The position numbers and the translations under genes were made by a program. From NCBI RefSeq assembly GCF_033097525.1, contig NZ_CP109907.1:1612001-1676000 (forward strand): 64,000 nucleotides of DNA, read 5' to 3'. Below, in pieces: positions 9,529 through 19,759 of this stretch (the stretch's first letter is position 1; every line of letters starts with the position of its first letter). The stretch is from Sphingobacterium sp. UGAL515B_05 (GTDB lineage Bacteria; Bacteroidota; Bacteroidia; Sphingobacteriales; Sphingobacteriaceae). Below the pieces are notes generated by a model. That model searched no databases. It saw only the letters and a list, made by a program, of their open reading frames with translations, and was not told the DNA's origin.

Positions 9529-10083
9529 CTAAATTAATTTCATTCGTAATTCGCCAAAAGACTGCGCCTCTTGATCTTTTTGTGAAAGAATCATCCGTTC
9601 GCCAGGAATCTGCCAGTCTATCCCCAGCTCCAGATCCAATGGATTTACGCCATCTTCTGATTCTTTATGATAGTTATTATCACATTTATAGAAAAAAATA
9701 GCATGCGCTGACAATACAGAAAAGCCATGTAAAAAGCCTCTTGGTACAAATAGCTGTTTTCTATTTTCAGCCGAAAGTTCTACCGCAACATATTGCCCAA
9801 AAGTGGCGGATCCGGGACGAACATCGACGGCAACATCCAGCACTATTCCTTCAACCACACGAACTAATTTTGCCTGTGCATGCTCTCCAACTTGCATATG
9901 CAAGCCACGCACCACACCAAACTGCGATTTTGACTGGTTATCTTGTAAAAAGTGGGGTTTATAGCCCAATATGGAAGCCAACTTTGTTTCATTAAATGAT
10001 TCAAAAAAATAACCTCTTTCATCTTCAAATACGGTGGGCTCAAGTATAAAGCAGCCTTTTAGTTTTGTTTCCGTATACGTCAT
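9529..10083 (-). CDS. rmlC: dTDP-4-dehydrorhamnose 3,5-epimerase (RmlC)
   Basis: A 184-residue cupin-fold epimerase, the usual family length. ERGYFFESFNE, the HFLQDNQSKSQFGVVRGLHMQ segment with the catalytic His, LVRVVEGIVLDVAVDVR and FVPRGFLHGFSVLS are RmlC hallmarks. It converts dTDP-4-keto-6-deoxyglucose to the 4-keto-rhamnose form. It begins two bases after the rmlB stop, pointing to translational coupling. Confidence 0.96.
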   Translation of the reverse strand: MTYTETKLKGCFILEPTVFEDERGYFFESFNETKLASILGYKPHFLQDNQSKSQFGVVRGLHMQVGEHAQAKLVRVVEGIVLDVAVDVRPGSATFGQYVAVELSAENRKQLFVPRGFLHGFSVLSAHAIFFYKCDNNYHKESEDGVNPLDLELGIDWQIPGERMILSQKDQEAQSFGELRMKLI

Positions 10084-10085
10084 TC

Positions 10086-11141
10086 TTATGCCTCTTTGTA
10101 TTGATTGTCGTAATATTTTTTATAATCTCCAGATGTCACATGGTCCAACCATTCCTGATTAGCCAAAAACCAGTCTATGGTCCGTGACAAACCTTCTTCA
10201 AAGGTTACTGAAGGCTTCCACCCCAATTCCTTATTGATCTTTGTTGCATCAATCGCATAACGCAAATCATGCCCTGGTCGGTCCTTAACAAAGGTAATCA
10301 ACTCTTCCGAAGAGCCTTGGATACGCCCCAATTTCTCATCCATCTGTTTGCATAGCTCTTTGATCAGATCTATATTTTGCCATTCATTGAATCCACCCAC
10401 GTTATAGGAATCGCCATTTTTCCCTTCATGAAAAACGAGATCGATGGCTTTTGCATGATCGATTACGTATAACCAATCGCGGGTATATTTTCCATTACCA
10501 TAAACAGGTAGCGATTTATGATTTAAAATATTATGAATGCACAAAGGAATCAATTTCTCCGGAAAATGATTCGGCCCATAGTTGTTTGAACAGTTTGTCA
10601 ACACAATAGGCAGGCCGTAGGTATCATGGTAAGCCCGTACAAAATGATCTGAACTTGCTTTGGATGCCGAATACGGTGAATGTGGATCATAGTTTGTTTC
10701 TTCCGTAAAAAATCCGGTATCACCGAGCGCTCCAAACACCTCATCCGTTGACACATGATGAAATCGCTTTCCTTCAAAATTATCCTTCCAAATTGTCTTG
10801 GCCGCATTCAATAAATTGACCGTTCCAATCACGTTAGTCATAACGAAAGCCATTGGATCGACAATTGAACGATCGACATGCGACTCCGCGGCCAAATGGA
10901 TAATACCGTCTGGTCGGTATTCCTGAAAAATAGCTGATACAGCCTGCTGGTCCGTAATATCCGCCTTAACAAAGGTATAATTAGACAAATGCTCTATATC
11001 CTTTAAATTCTCCAGATTACCCGCATAGGTCAAAGCGTCCAGATTAACGATCTGATATTCGGGATACTTTAACACAAACTCACGGACAACGTGTGAGCCT
11101 ATAAAGCCCGCCCCTCCGGTAATTAAAATTGTTTTATTCAT
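10086..11141 (-). CDS. rmlB: dTDP-glucose 4,6-dehydratase (RmlB)
   Basis: A 351-residue extended SDR. It opens with the NAD-binding motif [14 protein letters not shown] and includes LDALTYAGNLENL, HLAAESHVDRSI, STDEVFGALG, the YSASKASSDHFVRAYHDTYG Tyr/Lys pair and NNYGP. The STDEVFG segment marks RmlB among SDR enzymes. It is the first gene of the rml operon. The 13-base palindrome at 11162-11174 lies just upstream and could be its operator. Confidence 0.96.
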   Translation of the reverse strand: MNKTILITGGAGFIGSHVVREFVLKYPEYQIVNLDALTYAGNLENLKDIEHLSNYTFVKADITDQQAVSAIFQEYRPDGIIHLAAESHVDRSIVDPMAFVMTNVIGTVNLLNAAKTIWKDNFEGKRFHHVSTDEVFGALGDTGFFTEETNYDPHSPYSASKASSDHFVRAYHDTYGLPIVLTNCSNNYGPNHFPEKLIPLCIHNILNHKSLPVYGNGKYTRDWLYVIDHAKAIDLVFHEGKNGDSYNVGGFNEWQNIDLIKELCKQMDEKLGRIQGSSEELITFVKDRPGHDLRYAIDATKINKELGWKPSVTFEEGLSRTIDWFLANQEWLDHVTSGDYKKYYDNQYKEA

Positions 11142-11161
11142 ATAATGATTCTCGAATGTTT

Positions 11162-11174
11162 AGACCATTGGTCT
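11162..11174. promoter_or_regulatory. 13-base perfect dyad upstream of rmlB
   Basis: AGACCA-T-TGGTCT is a perfect palindrome with a single central base, centred 27 bases before the rmlB start codon. The position suits an operator or leader element of the rml operon. No regulator can be named. Confidence 0.35.
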
Positions 11175-11267
11175 GCGAATGATGAGTTCACCAAATAGTT
11201 CGCTAAAAATAGGATGATTTTTGTTAATTGACAAGTTTTAACCCATGAGTAAATGGAATAAACAATA

Positions 11268-11289
11268 AAAGCCTTCCATACGAAGGCCT
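11268..11289 (-). terminator. Rho-independent-type terminator after the CapD-like gene
   Basis: On the minus strand a GCCTTC/GAAGGC stem with a five-base loop is followed directly by TTTTATT. It lies about 42 bases past the stop of the CapD-like gene and separates it from the rml operon. Confidence 0.7.
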
Positions 11290-11330
11290 TTCATTTCTTT
11301 ATATTGTTAATGATCTACAAACTTTTCTGA

Positions 11331-13331
11331 TTATAATACATTCTTTACTAAAGAATAAACGGGCACCTCTACAGGTGTCTCATTCGCCAATTTGATCTCT
11401 TCCTTCTCTTCAGTTGAATCCAACACTTCGTATTCGGAATTTTGAGATTTAAACTCCGGAACAATCTGCTTCATTCCGGCAACAAGCTCCATAAAATCTG
11501 GCAAATGGGTATCCGCATCCAAAATCTGCTGGCAGATCGCATTGATACGTTCTGCTTTAAGCAGCAATTCATCGTGATTCACTTTTGCGATCATGATTTT
11601 AGGATGATGAGTCTTCACGGTATTCTCATTATTCGCCAACAATTCTTCATAAATTTTCTCTCCTGGACGTAATCCAACAATTTTTATATCGATATCTTCT
11701 GGGTAACGATAACCTTTCAGCTTGATCATCCGTTTTGCTAAATCAATTATTTTAACAGACTTACCCATATCGAACACAAAAATCTCGCCCCCTTTTCCCA
11801 TCACACCAGCCTCCTGTACCAATTGACATGCTTCAGGGATCGTCATAAAGAAACGGGTGATTTCAGGATGGGTCAACGTCAGCGGCCCTCCCTCTGCCAT
11901 TTGCTTTTCAAAAAGCGGAATGACAGAACCATTTGAACCCAGTACATTTCCAAAACGTGTAATGATAAAACTGGTATTGGATTTACCGCTGCAGCTGCTC
12001 ACGTAAATCTCGGCCATACGTTTGGTCGCCCCCATCACATTGGTTGGGTTAACAGCCTTATCCGTAGACACCATAACCATTTTTTTAGTCCCATATTGCA
12101 TACACAGATCGGCTACATTTTTACTTCCTAAAACATTCGTCTGAATTGACTCGTAGGGGTTTGCCTCCATTAAAGGCACGTGCTTATAGGCCGCTGCATG
12201 AAATACCAAATCGGGTTTATAGTGTGCAAATATATTCTGCATGAATGCATAATTACGCACATCACCGACTACACAATGCATATCTTCGGGCAATGTAGCC
12301 TTAATAGACTGCTGTATATCATACAATGCTGATTCAGCTTGATCCAGCAAGATTAATTTTTTATAATGACGTCTGGCGATCTGACGGGCTAGTTCCGAAC
12401 CGATAGATCCAGCGGCACCGGTCACCAAGATGACTTTACCCTGCATCTCTTGTTCAATTTCTGGATGATCCAATTTAATTGGCTTGCGTCCCAATAAATC
12501 TTCAATCTTCAATGGCCTGATTTCACGTTTCGCTCCTGAATTAAGTAAGATTCGTGCCGGAGGCATGATCTTGAGTTCAAGACCAATATTTTGGAACCAG
12601 TCTGATACATACTCCAAACGCTCGGGGTCGTTATTTTCTACAGCAATGATGACCTGAGTAATTTGGCATTTCTCAACATAGTCCCTTGTGATTTCAGTAA
12701 TATCTTTAATTTTTATTCCAGCCAATCGCTTTCCTATTCGCGATATTTTATCTTCCACAAAAGCAACTACTTGATACTTCGTTCTCGGATCCTCCTTCAA
12801 TAAGGAGAATGATACTAACCCTGGTCTTGAAGCTCCAAATATCAGCACATTCTCACCTTTTCTTGCCGGTAAAAAAAGATACTCATAAATAGTACGGTAA
12901 ACCACGCGCGCACCCACCATAATGACAAGAAGAATACAAGCCTGCATGGTCAACACGCCATAGGATAAACGAAGATAGTCTCCTGCCATCGTACCTTTAT
13001 CAAAAATAGCTTTGATAATTAAGGTTAACAGCATTAAAATCACATAGGCAGAACCAACTGTCTTAAAGATTTTAATGGTATCCCGAATGCCCGTCTGCCG
13101 AACAATACCCCGAAAAGTATCATAACCTAAAAACATTATGAAATATATCGGCAATATGACGACAACTTTCTTCAGCATCAATTCAATATCAAATACACCC
13201 TTAAAGTTATTGACCACAAAATTAGAAAAGACGTAGCTTGCAAATACAAACCACATATCGATCATTAAAATGACCCATCGTGGATTGTCCTTTCTCAGGC
13301 GTCTTCTTAAATCTCCTAGAGAACCCATCAT
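11331..13331 (-). CDS. CapD/WbpM-type membrane nucleotide-sugar 4,6-dehydratase
   Basis: A 666-residue protein with four N-terminal transmembrane helices (about 20-165), a CoA-binding/Rossmann-like segment (GENVLIFGASRPGLVSF near 180) and a C-terminal extended-SDR dehydratase (LVTGAAGSIGSELARQIARR near 305; FHAAAYKHVPLMEANPYES; STDKAVNPTNVMGATKRMAE with the catalytic residues replacing Tyr as in this family). Such enzymes make UDP-4-keto-6-deoxy-HexNAc, a precursor of rare amino sugars such as QuiNAc, FucNAc or bacillosamine. The long form with membrane helices matches WbpM/PglF/CapD. It is a single-gene unit with its own terminator, feeding precursor to the surface-glycan genes nearby. Confidence 0.93.
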   Translation of the reverse strand: MMGSLGDLRRRLRKDNPRWVILMIDMWFVFASYVFSNFVVNNFKGVFDIELMLKKVVVILPIYFIMFLGYDTFRGIVRQTGIRDTIKIFKTVGSAYVILMLLTLIIKAIFDKGTMAGDYLRLSYGVLTMQACILLVIMVGARVVYRTIYEYLFLPARKGENVLIFGASRPGLVSFSLLKEDPRTKYQVVAFVEDKISRIGKRLAGIKIKDITEITRDYVEKCQITQVIIAVENNDPERLEYVSDWFQNIGLELKIMPPARILLNSGAKREIRPLKIEDLLGRKPIKLDHPEIEQEMQGKVILVTGAAGSIGSELARQIARRHYKKLILLDQAESALYDIQQSIKATLPEDMHCVVGDVRNYAFMQNIFAHYKPDLVFHAAAYKHVPLMEANPYESIQTNVLGSKNVADLCMQYGTKKMVMVSTDKAVNPTNVMGATKRMAEIYVSSCSGKSNTSFIITRFGNVLGSNGSVIPLFEKQMAEGGPLTLTHPEITRFFMTIPEACQLVQEAGVMGKGGEIFVFDMGKSVKIIDLAKRMIKLKGYRYPEDIDIKIVGLRPGEKIYEELLANNENTVKTHHPKIMIAKVNHDELLLKAERINAICQQILDADTHLPDFMELVAGMKQIVPEFKSQNSEYEVLDSTEEKEEIKLANETPVEVPVYSLVKNVL

Positions 13332-13798
13332 AAGCTTTTTCTCTTATTTAATTAAAATGTTACTGACCATGTATGCGACAAACGAACACGATCTGATATG
13401 GCTTTATTATAATATTTTATAAAGGAGACGCAAGATAGTCAAATTTTCATACCTAAAATACCTCATTGATAAAATATCATTAAAAAAGAACCCTATCTTT
13501 TCCATAAATTTATCAACGTGGATCAAGCAACTATTATACCGAAACTGTTACAAAAAAAAAATAATAGCATTTATTCTTCATAATTAACATTTCAGGCACA
13601 TAAAATAACGATCGTCTTAACATAAGCAAACCAATCCCTTTATCGCCATATGTAGGCATACAGTAATTAACTCAATTATTGGCATATTGTTTGTAATTAA
13701 TTAGAAATAGTCATGGAAAGGAATTAAATTTTTACTTCTCCGCTTAATATAAACTGAAACGCCGCTCCTTTACCGAACTATTTTTCACAACATAAATA
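13332..13798. other. Divergent intergenic region (467 bases), AT-rich
   Basis: This gap lies between the divergent CapD-like gene (minus) and the CpsB/YwqE-like phosphatase gene (plus) and should contain both promoters. I found no clear TAnnTTTG element in either direction, no strong hairpin and no RNA gene. An AT-rich partial dyad lies around 13670-13710. Confidence 0.4.
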
Positions 13799-14602
13799 AT
13801 GTACATCATGGGATTTTTTAGCAACCTGTTTGGGAAAAAGACTTCATCCATTCGCTCTTTGGCGCAGTTGGAATTTCTAGAAGTAGATATGCATAATCAT
13901 CTGTTACCAGGCATTGATGATGGGAGCGATTCTGTCCAACAATCCTTACATTATATCCAGCAACTTCAACGCCTAGGACTTAAAAAGTTTATCTGTACAC
14001 CACATATTATGGCTGGCGTTCATCAAAACACCAAGTTCAGTATTGAGCATGCGAAAGATTCCCTTGTTGAGGGGCTTAAAAAGTCCGGCAATGATATCGA
14101 TATATTCGGGGCTGCCGAACATATGATTGACGAAAACCTCCCTTTATTAATTCGTGAAAATGAATTGTGCGTCATGCCCGGTGGTTATGTGCTGATCGAG
14201 ATGTCATACCTTTCGGAATCGAAAGCTTTATTCCACACGATTAGAGATATTCAAAAATTAGGGTATAAACCCATTCTTGCACATCCCGAGCGCTATAATT
14301 ATTACCATAGTAATTTTAATATTTATAAGCAAATTAAAGATGCAGGTTGTCTGCTACAGTTAAATCTTCTTTCATTAAGCCGATATTATGGCGTCGATGT
14401 GAAAGCCATTGCTATGACCCTTTTGAAATCAGGCATGTATGATTTTGTGGGAACCGACCTACACCATCAGCGCCATCTGGACGCTTTAAAAAATATTGTC
14501 GAGAAATATCCCATCCGTGAGATGTTGAAAACTTCACCGATTTTAAATGAAACGCTTCTTGATCATATCACACAGCATAAAGCACAAGTTATTGCCGGAT
14601 AA
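13799..14602 (+). CDS. PHP-family tyrosine-protein phosphatase (CpsB/CapC/YwqE-like)
   Basis: A 267-residue PHP-domain protein. DMHNHLLPGIDDGS near residue 30 carries the first metal ligands; CTPHIMAGVH, LAHPERYNYY and GTDLHHQRHLD supply the others. In Firmicutes this family dephosphorylates the bacterial tyrosine autokinase of capsule operons, and Bacteroidota homologues are usually found near polysaccharide genes. Here it is the only plus-strand gene among the sugar genes. The obvious partner, the Wzc-like protein at 32764-34920, lacks a recognisable Walker A, so the real substrate is open. Starts at 13799 (used) or 13808 are both possible. Confidence 0.88.
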   Translation: MYIMGFFSNLFGKKTSSIRSLAQLEFLEVDMHNHLLPGIDDGSDSVQQSLHYIQQLQRLGLKKFICTPHIMAGVHQNTKFSIEHAKDSLVEGLKKSGNDIDIFGAAEHMIDENLPLLIRENELCVMPGGYVLIEMSYLSESKALFHTIRDIQKLGYKPILAHPERYNYYHSNFNIYKQIKDAGCLLQLNLLSLSRYYGVDVKAIAMTLLKSGMYDFVGTDLHHQRHLDALKNIVEKYPIREMLKTSPILNETLLDHITQHKAQVIAG

Positions 14603-14633
14603 AGCAATAATATAACAGATTGGCATTAATACC

Positions 14634-15578
14634 TTATAAACATGTTTTAAAATATGCTATTGTCTTCGACAGTCCTTCTTCCAGCTGAACTGTAGGATTC
14701 CAGCTCAAGCTTTTCTTCGCAAGTTCAATGTCTGGTTTTCGTTGTTGCGGGTCGTCTTGTGGCAAGGGCAAAAACTTAATCTTTGATTTTGATCCAGTTT
14801 GGAGAATCACTTGCTCCGCCAATTGTAGTATCGTGAATTCATTTGGATTACCGATGTTTACCGGGCCGATAAAAGACTTTTCAGTAGCCATCATTCGAAT
14901 CATTCCTTCCACCAGGTCATCTACATATTGAAAACTGCGGGTCTGATTTCCTTCACCATAAATGGTAATATCCTTATGCTGTAAAGCTTGCATAATAAAG
15001 TTGGATACCACCCTTCCATCTTGAGGATGCATACGTGGGCCATAAGTATTAAAAATGCGGACAATCTTTATAGCAATATGATGTTGACGATGATAATCCA
15101 TAAATAGCGTTTCCGCACATCGCTTTCCCTCATCATAGCAGGATCGAATACCGATAGGATTTACATTTCCCCAATAGCTTTCTTGCTGCGGATGAACCTT
15201 CGGGTCACCATATACTTCGCTGGTAGAAGCTTGTAAAACGCGTGCGTTAACCCGCTTTGCAAGCCCAAGCATATTGATTGCTCCCATCACCGAAGTTTTA
15301 ATGGTTTTAATTGGATTGTACTGATAGTGTACCGGACTTGCAGGACAAGCCAGATTATATATTTCGTCAACCTCAGCCAAAAAAGGCTCCGTCACGTCGT
15401 GCCGTACAAGCTCGAAATAGGGATTCTGTAGCAAATGAACAATATTCGATTTATCCCCGGTAAAAAAATTGTCCATACAAACCACTTCATTCCCATCCTT
15501 CAATAAACGTTCACAAAGATGGGAACCTATAAATCCAGCTCCACCCGAAACTAGAATTCTTTTTTTTAGGTTATACAT
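14634..15578 (-). CDS. UDP-glucuronate decarboxylase (UDP-xylose synthase type SDR)
   Basis: A 314-residue extended SDR, the normal length for soluble UXS enzymes. The NAD motif [54 protein letters not shown], the SCYDEGKR Tyr/Lys pair and [19 protein letters not shown] are the classic UXS signature and distinguish it from plain epimerases. It converts UDP-glucuronate to UDP-xylose, a precursor for the local glycan. It faces the phosphatase gene with a 31-base gap and follows the hybrid kinase gene by 27 bases. Confidence 0.93.
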   Translation of the reverse strand: MYNLKKRILVSGGAGFIGSHLCERLLKDGNEVVCMDNFFTGDKSNIVHLLQNPYFELVRHDVTEPFLAEVDEIYNLACPASPVHYQYNPIKTIKTSVMGAINMLGLAKRVNARVLQASTSEVYGDPKVHPQQESYWGNVNPIGIRSCYDEGKRCAETLFMDYHRQHHIAIKIVRIFNTYGPRMHPQDGRVVSNFIMQALQHKDITIYGEGNQTRSFQYVDDLVEGMIRMMATEKSFIGPVNIGNPNEFTILQLAEQVILQTGSKSKIKFLPLPQDDPQQRKPDIELAKKSLSWNPTVQLEEGLSKTIAYFKTCL

Positions 15579-15605
15579 AAAATATCAATTTATAATTTTG
15601 CGTTT

Positions 15606-16736
15606 TTACTGATGAGATGCTGTGTCCATTAGCGGAATACGAAAACCGAAACGGGAGCCAACATTTTCTTCCGACTCAAAAAAGAATGCTCCACCATTTT
15701 GATGGATAAAATGGTAAACTACCCATAGACCTAAACCTTTACCTTTCTCCCGCATAGGGGTTATCTTTCCCTCTTCCATTATCTGCTGTTGCAGTTGGTG
15801 TTGTGCATCCACACTCATTCCTACCCCCGTATCGATAAATTCAACAACAACATCATCTCCATCTCGGTTTAAGTTGAGCTTAATCAAGGAATCTTCATGG
15901 CTAAACTTCACCGCATTTATCAAAAGATTTCTTAAGATACTTTTCATGATATCCGCATCAAAAAAGATTTGTAATCCGGATTGTAATGCTAATTGAATTT
16001 CAATATTTTTTAATTTAGCTGTAGGCTGAAGTGTCTCCACCACACCTTTGATCATTTCATCGAGTTCAATTTCTTGTGGCATATAACTCAATACACCCAA
16101 GCTGTTTTTGGTCCATTTAAGTAGATTGTCCAAAACGCTGAAAAGTTGTTCCGCAATGTCATTGCCCGTATTGATCATATCTCCATAACCAGTATTACTT
16201 CCCTCAGGACTCATGGTCAAAATATTTAAGATCATTTTGAGTGAAGAAATCGGACTTCGTAGATCGTGAGCAAGAATAGCATACATTCTATCGCGGTTTA
16301 ATATCGCTTCCTGAAGCTGTGCTGTCTGCATCGCAATTGTATGGCCCGATTCAATAAGCTTGATTTGATGTTTGATGCGCTGAAGTAATTCCTTTTTATT
16401 GAAAGGCTTCGGAATATAATCTACACCGCCACTATCAAATCCACGCACAACATCATCCGGAGATTTTAAGTTTGTAATAAATAAAACTGGAATATGCTTA
16501 TACAGCTCCATGGATTTCAGCTCCTTTGTTAGATCAAATCCGTTCGTATTCCCCATCATGACATCCATTAAAATAAGATCTATCCTCTGCTGTTGCAAAT
16601 TTTCAAATGCCCCTTTAGCACCGGAAGCGGAGAATACGTTGAAGTGCTCCCGTTCTAAAATCTCTTTTAGCACAAAAAGATTTAGCTCAGAATCCTCTAA
16701 GATCAGAATATTATACATTGAAAAATCGATTTCCAT
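15606..16736 (-). CDS. Hybrid response regulator-histidine kinase (REC-HisKA-HATPase)
   Basis: A 376-residue soluble protein with the receiver first. [10 protein letters not shown] gives the acidic pocket, LILMDVMM the phosphoacceptor Asp58 and YIPKPF the conserved Lys110. Next come the kinase phosphoacceptor [10 protein letters not shown] (His157), the N box ([12 protein letters not shown]), G1 (FIDTGVGMS) and G2 ([12 protein letters not shown]). It lacks membrane helices, so it must be driven by another protein or a phosphorelay. It lies 122 bases downstream of the big sugar operon and just before the UXS gene. A second in-frame ATG six codons in would give a more typical receiver start. 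Confidence 0.92.
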   Translation of the reverse strand: MEIDFSMYNILILEDSELNLFVLKEILEREHFNVFSASGAKGAFENLQQQRIDLILMDVMMGNTNGFDLTKELKSMELYKHIPVLFITNLKSPDDVVRGFDSGGVDYIPKPFNKKELLQRIKHQIKLIESGHTIAMQTAQLQEAILNRDRMYAILAHDLRSPISSLKMILNILTMSPEGSNTGYGDMINTGNDIAEQLFSVLDNLLKWTKNSLGVLSYMPQEIELDEMIKGVVETLQPTAKLKNIEIQLALQSGLQIFFDADIMKSILRNLLINAVKFSHEDSLIKLNLNRDGDDVVVEFIDTGVGMSVDAQHQLQQQIMEEGKITPMREKGKGLGLWVVYHFIHQNGGAFFFESEENVGSRFGFRIPLMDTASHQ

Positions 16737-16858
16737 AGATCATTATTAGCTTGTTTAGACACTGTCTAGAAGGATGCTATCCTTTTATAAAATTCATGAA
16801 TCAATAATACATTAATAATTGCACCCATAATTTGTGTAGCAAAAATGTTATATATATA

Positions 16859-17917
16859 TCAATTTACTTTAAAATCAACCAATACAGGAAGATGATCACT
16901 ATAGTCAACATCTCCCGTTCTATAATTTACAGCCTGAAATGTAGCTCCAGAAAAAAATACAAAATCAATGCGAAACAGCTTCATTAAATTACTGTAAGTA
17001 TATCCATATCCATTACCTGCTTCGCGAAATGCATCCTTCAAATTTCCTTTAATTTTATGATAACTATAGGAATTAGGGCTATTATTAAAGTCCCCGCAAA
17101 TAAGCGTAGGAAAAGAAGATTGATCAATTAAATTTCTTAAATAATCAGCCTGTCCACCTCTCAATCTAAAATTTTCAGACATTGTTTTAATTGCATTCCA
17201 CCATTTAAAGGTCGTATTTTCAGCAGGCAGTAAATCCCTTTTTACCTGGTTCCAATTTGTTGTCTGCAAATGACAGGTTCCGATCCTGATCTTTTTGTCT
17301 TTGAGGGAAAGATCGGCAAAAAGTGCACAGTTGGGCCGCTCTTTAAACGAAACAACCTGTACCGAGTCCAGGGGAAATTTACTTAAGATAGCAAGTTGAT
17401 TCTGCCCTGATTTACTCCCTGTTATTATGAAATATTGAAACTGGCCAAATGATTGCTTGAGTTCCGATACGGAACAGTCGGCCGGAACTTCCTGTAAACA
17501 TAAGGTATTTACCCGCTGCGAATCAATATAGGAAGCAATCTGTTGCATCGAAGATAGATTATAAATCATTTTGAATTCACGAACGTTGTAAGATGCGAAA
17601 CGTATGTCCGATGTTTCAGTTTGCGCTATCCCGTTTATCTGGATTACTTTTATGAAATAATGAAAGTTGGCCAATAGTGCTATTAACGGACAAATACTGT
17701 ACCAACTACGTTTATATAATCCGATAATAAAAAAAAGAAAATTACCACATATAAGTGCAGGTAACAACACACCAATCCATTGGAAAATAACAGTGGTCTG
17801 AGGCGAAATAAGCAAAGCCAAAAACGACAAGGAGGCGAGTATAGCCATCAATAGAATGACAATCCCGACCAGTAACCTGGAAATGCTCACCGGCCTAAAT
17901 TCAATATCTCTAGTCAT
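16859..17917 (-). CDS. Membrane-anchored endonuclease/exonuclease/phosphatase-fold protein
   Basis: A 352-residue protein with three hydrophobic helices in the first 95 residues and a C-terminal EEP domain: FASYNVREFKMI, LCLQEVPADC (metal-binding Glu), CGDFNNSPNS and YSDHLPVLVDF with the catalytic Asp-His pair. Members cleave phosphodiesters in DNA, phospholipids or inositol phosphates. The catalytic part is probably on the outer face, which disfavours DNA as substrate. It is the last gene of the large minus-strand polysaccharide block, 11 bases after the PAS kinase. Confidence 0.82.
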   Translation of the reverse strand: MTRDIEFRPVSISRLLVGIVILLMAILASLSFLALLISPQTTVIFQWIGVLLPALICGNFLFFIIGLYKRSWYSICPLIALLANFHYFIKVIQINGIAQTETSDIRFASYNVREFKMIYNLSSMQQIASYIDSQRVNTLCLQEVPADCSVSELKQSFGQFQYFIITGSKSGQNQLAILSKFPLDSVQVVSFKERPNCALFADLSLKDKKIRIGTCHLQTTNWNQVKRDLLPAENTTFKWWNAIKTMSENFRLRGGQADYLRNLIDQSSFPTLICGDFNNSPNSYSYHKIKGNLKDAFREAGNGYGYTYSNLMKLFRIDFVFFSGATFQAVNYRTGDVDYSDHLPVLVDFKVN

Positions 17918-17928
17918 GGTATGCTATT

Positions 17929-19746
17929 TTAATTTTGTTCGCTTAAAGGCAATCTTATGCTAAAAGTAGCGCCTTGTCCAAGCTCCGATTCGACACCCAA
18001 CTGTCCATTCATCTGCTCAACAATACCTTTACAAATTGCCAGCCCCAATCCCGTCCCCTTATCCATTGAATTAATCTTATAAAATCTATTGAAGATCAAC
18101 TCCTGATTTTCCTTGGCTATGCCAATACCATTATCTTTAACAAAGAATTCTACATAATCATTACTTAGCCTGTAACCAACGTGTATAGCACCCTCAGGTG
18201 GCGTAAATTTCAAACTGTTATTAATTAAATTGACGAGTACCTGAATCACTCTTCCACGATCAAGCCTTGCCACCAATTCCTTTTCAGGAATGTCAAAAAT
18301 TATGGCTGGCTGTTCCTCATTTGACAAGAAACTCATTGAAAGCTCATTCAATATTCCTTTAAGGGACACGTCCGAATTCTTTAATCTTACTTTGCCTGCA
18401 TCCATCTGCGACATTTCCAGTACATCCGTTATTAGCCGTAGCAACTGGCTGCTATTTGCATTGAGGAGCTCCCCATACTCCTTTCGCAGCTCAGGATCTG
18501 GCGTATCGGCAATAATACTTCCAAAGCCCATAATTGCGCTAAGCGGCGTCCGGATTTCATGATTCATATTGGAGATAAATGCAGATTTTAACCGCTCAGA
18601 TTCCTCTGCAGCTTTTTTTGAACGCAACAGCTGCTCCTCGTAACGAAGCTGATCCGAGATATCCCGCTTAATGGTCCAGATGATATCTTCACCGTTCCCA
18701 TTTTTAATCATCAGCGAACTGCATTCTGAGCCAATAATATCCAGTTCTGGATAAACCGTATCACAACGATATTGATAATAACCCGAAGAAGAAATGATTT
18801 TTTGCACAGATAAGCCCCAAGCTTCTTCTGTTGTGAACTCCCGCAGGCATTCAAAAACTTTTAAGTCAACAATGACCTCTTCTTCTTTCAGACCATTTTG
18901 CTGTCGGCATGCCTTATTCGCAAAAGCCATTGTCCCATTTTTATGACAAGCAAAAATACTGTATGGTGCATTATCAACAACAGCAAGCACCATTTCAAGT
19001 TCATTTCGATTTTTAATGAAATCGCTTACATTTTGAGAAAAGCCATCTATAATATGAATATTGTTTTCAAGGCGTTTGGCATATTTTGTCGCCCGTACAT
19101 ACGTAATGGGCGAATCAGGTTGTTTTATGCGGTACTCAAATGTACTATACTCAATAGCGTCGTTATGCAAAAAAGCTTCCATCTTCTTTCTATCATCTGG
19201 GTGAACATGTGGGAGCAGATCTTGCAAAGCTATTTTCTCAGGCTCTTCAAGATTTTTCCTCCGAAGGTTCGAATAGCCATTATGCGTAAATTCCTGCTGT
19301 TGCAGATCATAAGTCCAATGCCCGATCATAGCGACCTTTCCCACCTCAAGTTGGGCAGTCAGTGCAGATTTAAGACGGTACTTCATGTTACTACGCTGTG
19401 TGATATCCCGATATTGGCATATTAGATGTTCGTCATCAAATTTGTGAATTAAAAACTTGAAATAATACATCTGCTCTTCCGTAGGCAGGTCATAATTTAG
19501 ATTGGAAGTCTCTCCTGTTTGGCGGCAAAAGTTAAACTCCTGTTCGATAAGAGCTGAAGTTGGCTGCGGTAAAATAGACAACAGATTTTTCCCAATTGGA
19601 TTAATATCGGAATTTAAAACCGGATTATTTGTTTTCATTATCGCATCCACGCAGATATTATCCTTGTTTACCAGCAACAATGTATCACAAGTCATATTCA
19701 AGACTTTCTCCAAGAATTTTAAATCATGTAATATTTTTTTTCCCAT
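17929..19746 (-). CDS. PAS-domain sensor histidine kinase
   Basis: About 605 residues with no obvious transmembrane helix. Three PAS-like modules occupy the first two thirds (for example PYSIFACHKNGTMAFANKACRQQN). The kinase core has FISNMNHEIRTPLSAIMGFG with the phosphoacceptor His, NLINNSLKFTPP (N box), VKDNGIGIAKENQ and GTGLGLAICKGIVEQM. I use the ATG at 19746; an upstream TTG at 19791 would overlap the preceding glycosyltransferase gene. The gene sits at the end of the capsule operon, 13 bases after a GT2 gene, so its level would follow that of the sugar enzymes. Confidence 0.9.
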   Translation of the reverse strand: MGKKILHDLKFLEKVLNMTCDTLLLVNKDNICVDAIMKTNNPVLNSDINPIGKNLLSILPQPTSALIEQEFNFCRQTGETSNLNYDLPTEEQMYYFKFLIHKFDDEHLICQYRDITQRSNMKYRLKSALTAQLEVGKVAMIGHWTYDLQQQEFTHNGYSNLRRKNLEEPEKIALQDLLPHVHPDDRKKMEAFLHNDAIEYSTFEYRIKQPDSPITYVRATKYAKRLENNIHIIDGFSQNVSDFIKNRNELEMVLAVVDNAPYSIFACHKNGTMAFANKACRQQNGLKEEEVIVDLKVFECLREFTTEEAWGLSVQKIISSSGYYQYRCDTVYPELDIIGSECSSLMIKNGNGEDIIWTIKRDISDQLRYEEQLLRSKKAAEESERLKSAFISNMNHEIRTPLSAIMGFGSIIADTPDPELRKEYGELLNANSSQLLRLITDVLEMSQMDAGKVRLKNSDVSLKGILNELSMSFLSNEEQPAIIFDIPEKELVARLDRGRVIQVLVNLINNSLKFTPPEGAIHVGYRLSNDYVEFFVKDNGIGIAKENQELIFNRFYKINSMDKGTGLGLAICKGIVEQMNGQLGVESELGQGATFSIRLPLSEQN

Positions 19747-19759
19747 AACATTCTTTAGA

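Noticed and set aside
18898..19425. Plus-strand frame of 175 residues
   Set aside because: It lies wholly inside, and antisense to, the PAS kinase gene, whose domains are unambiguous.
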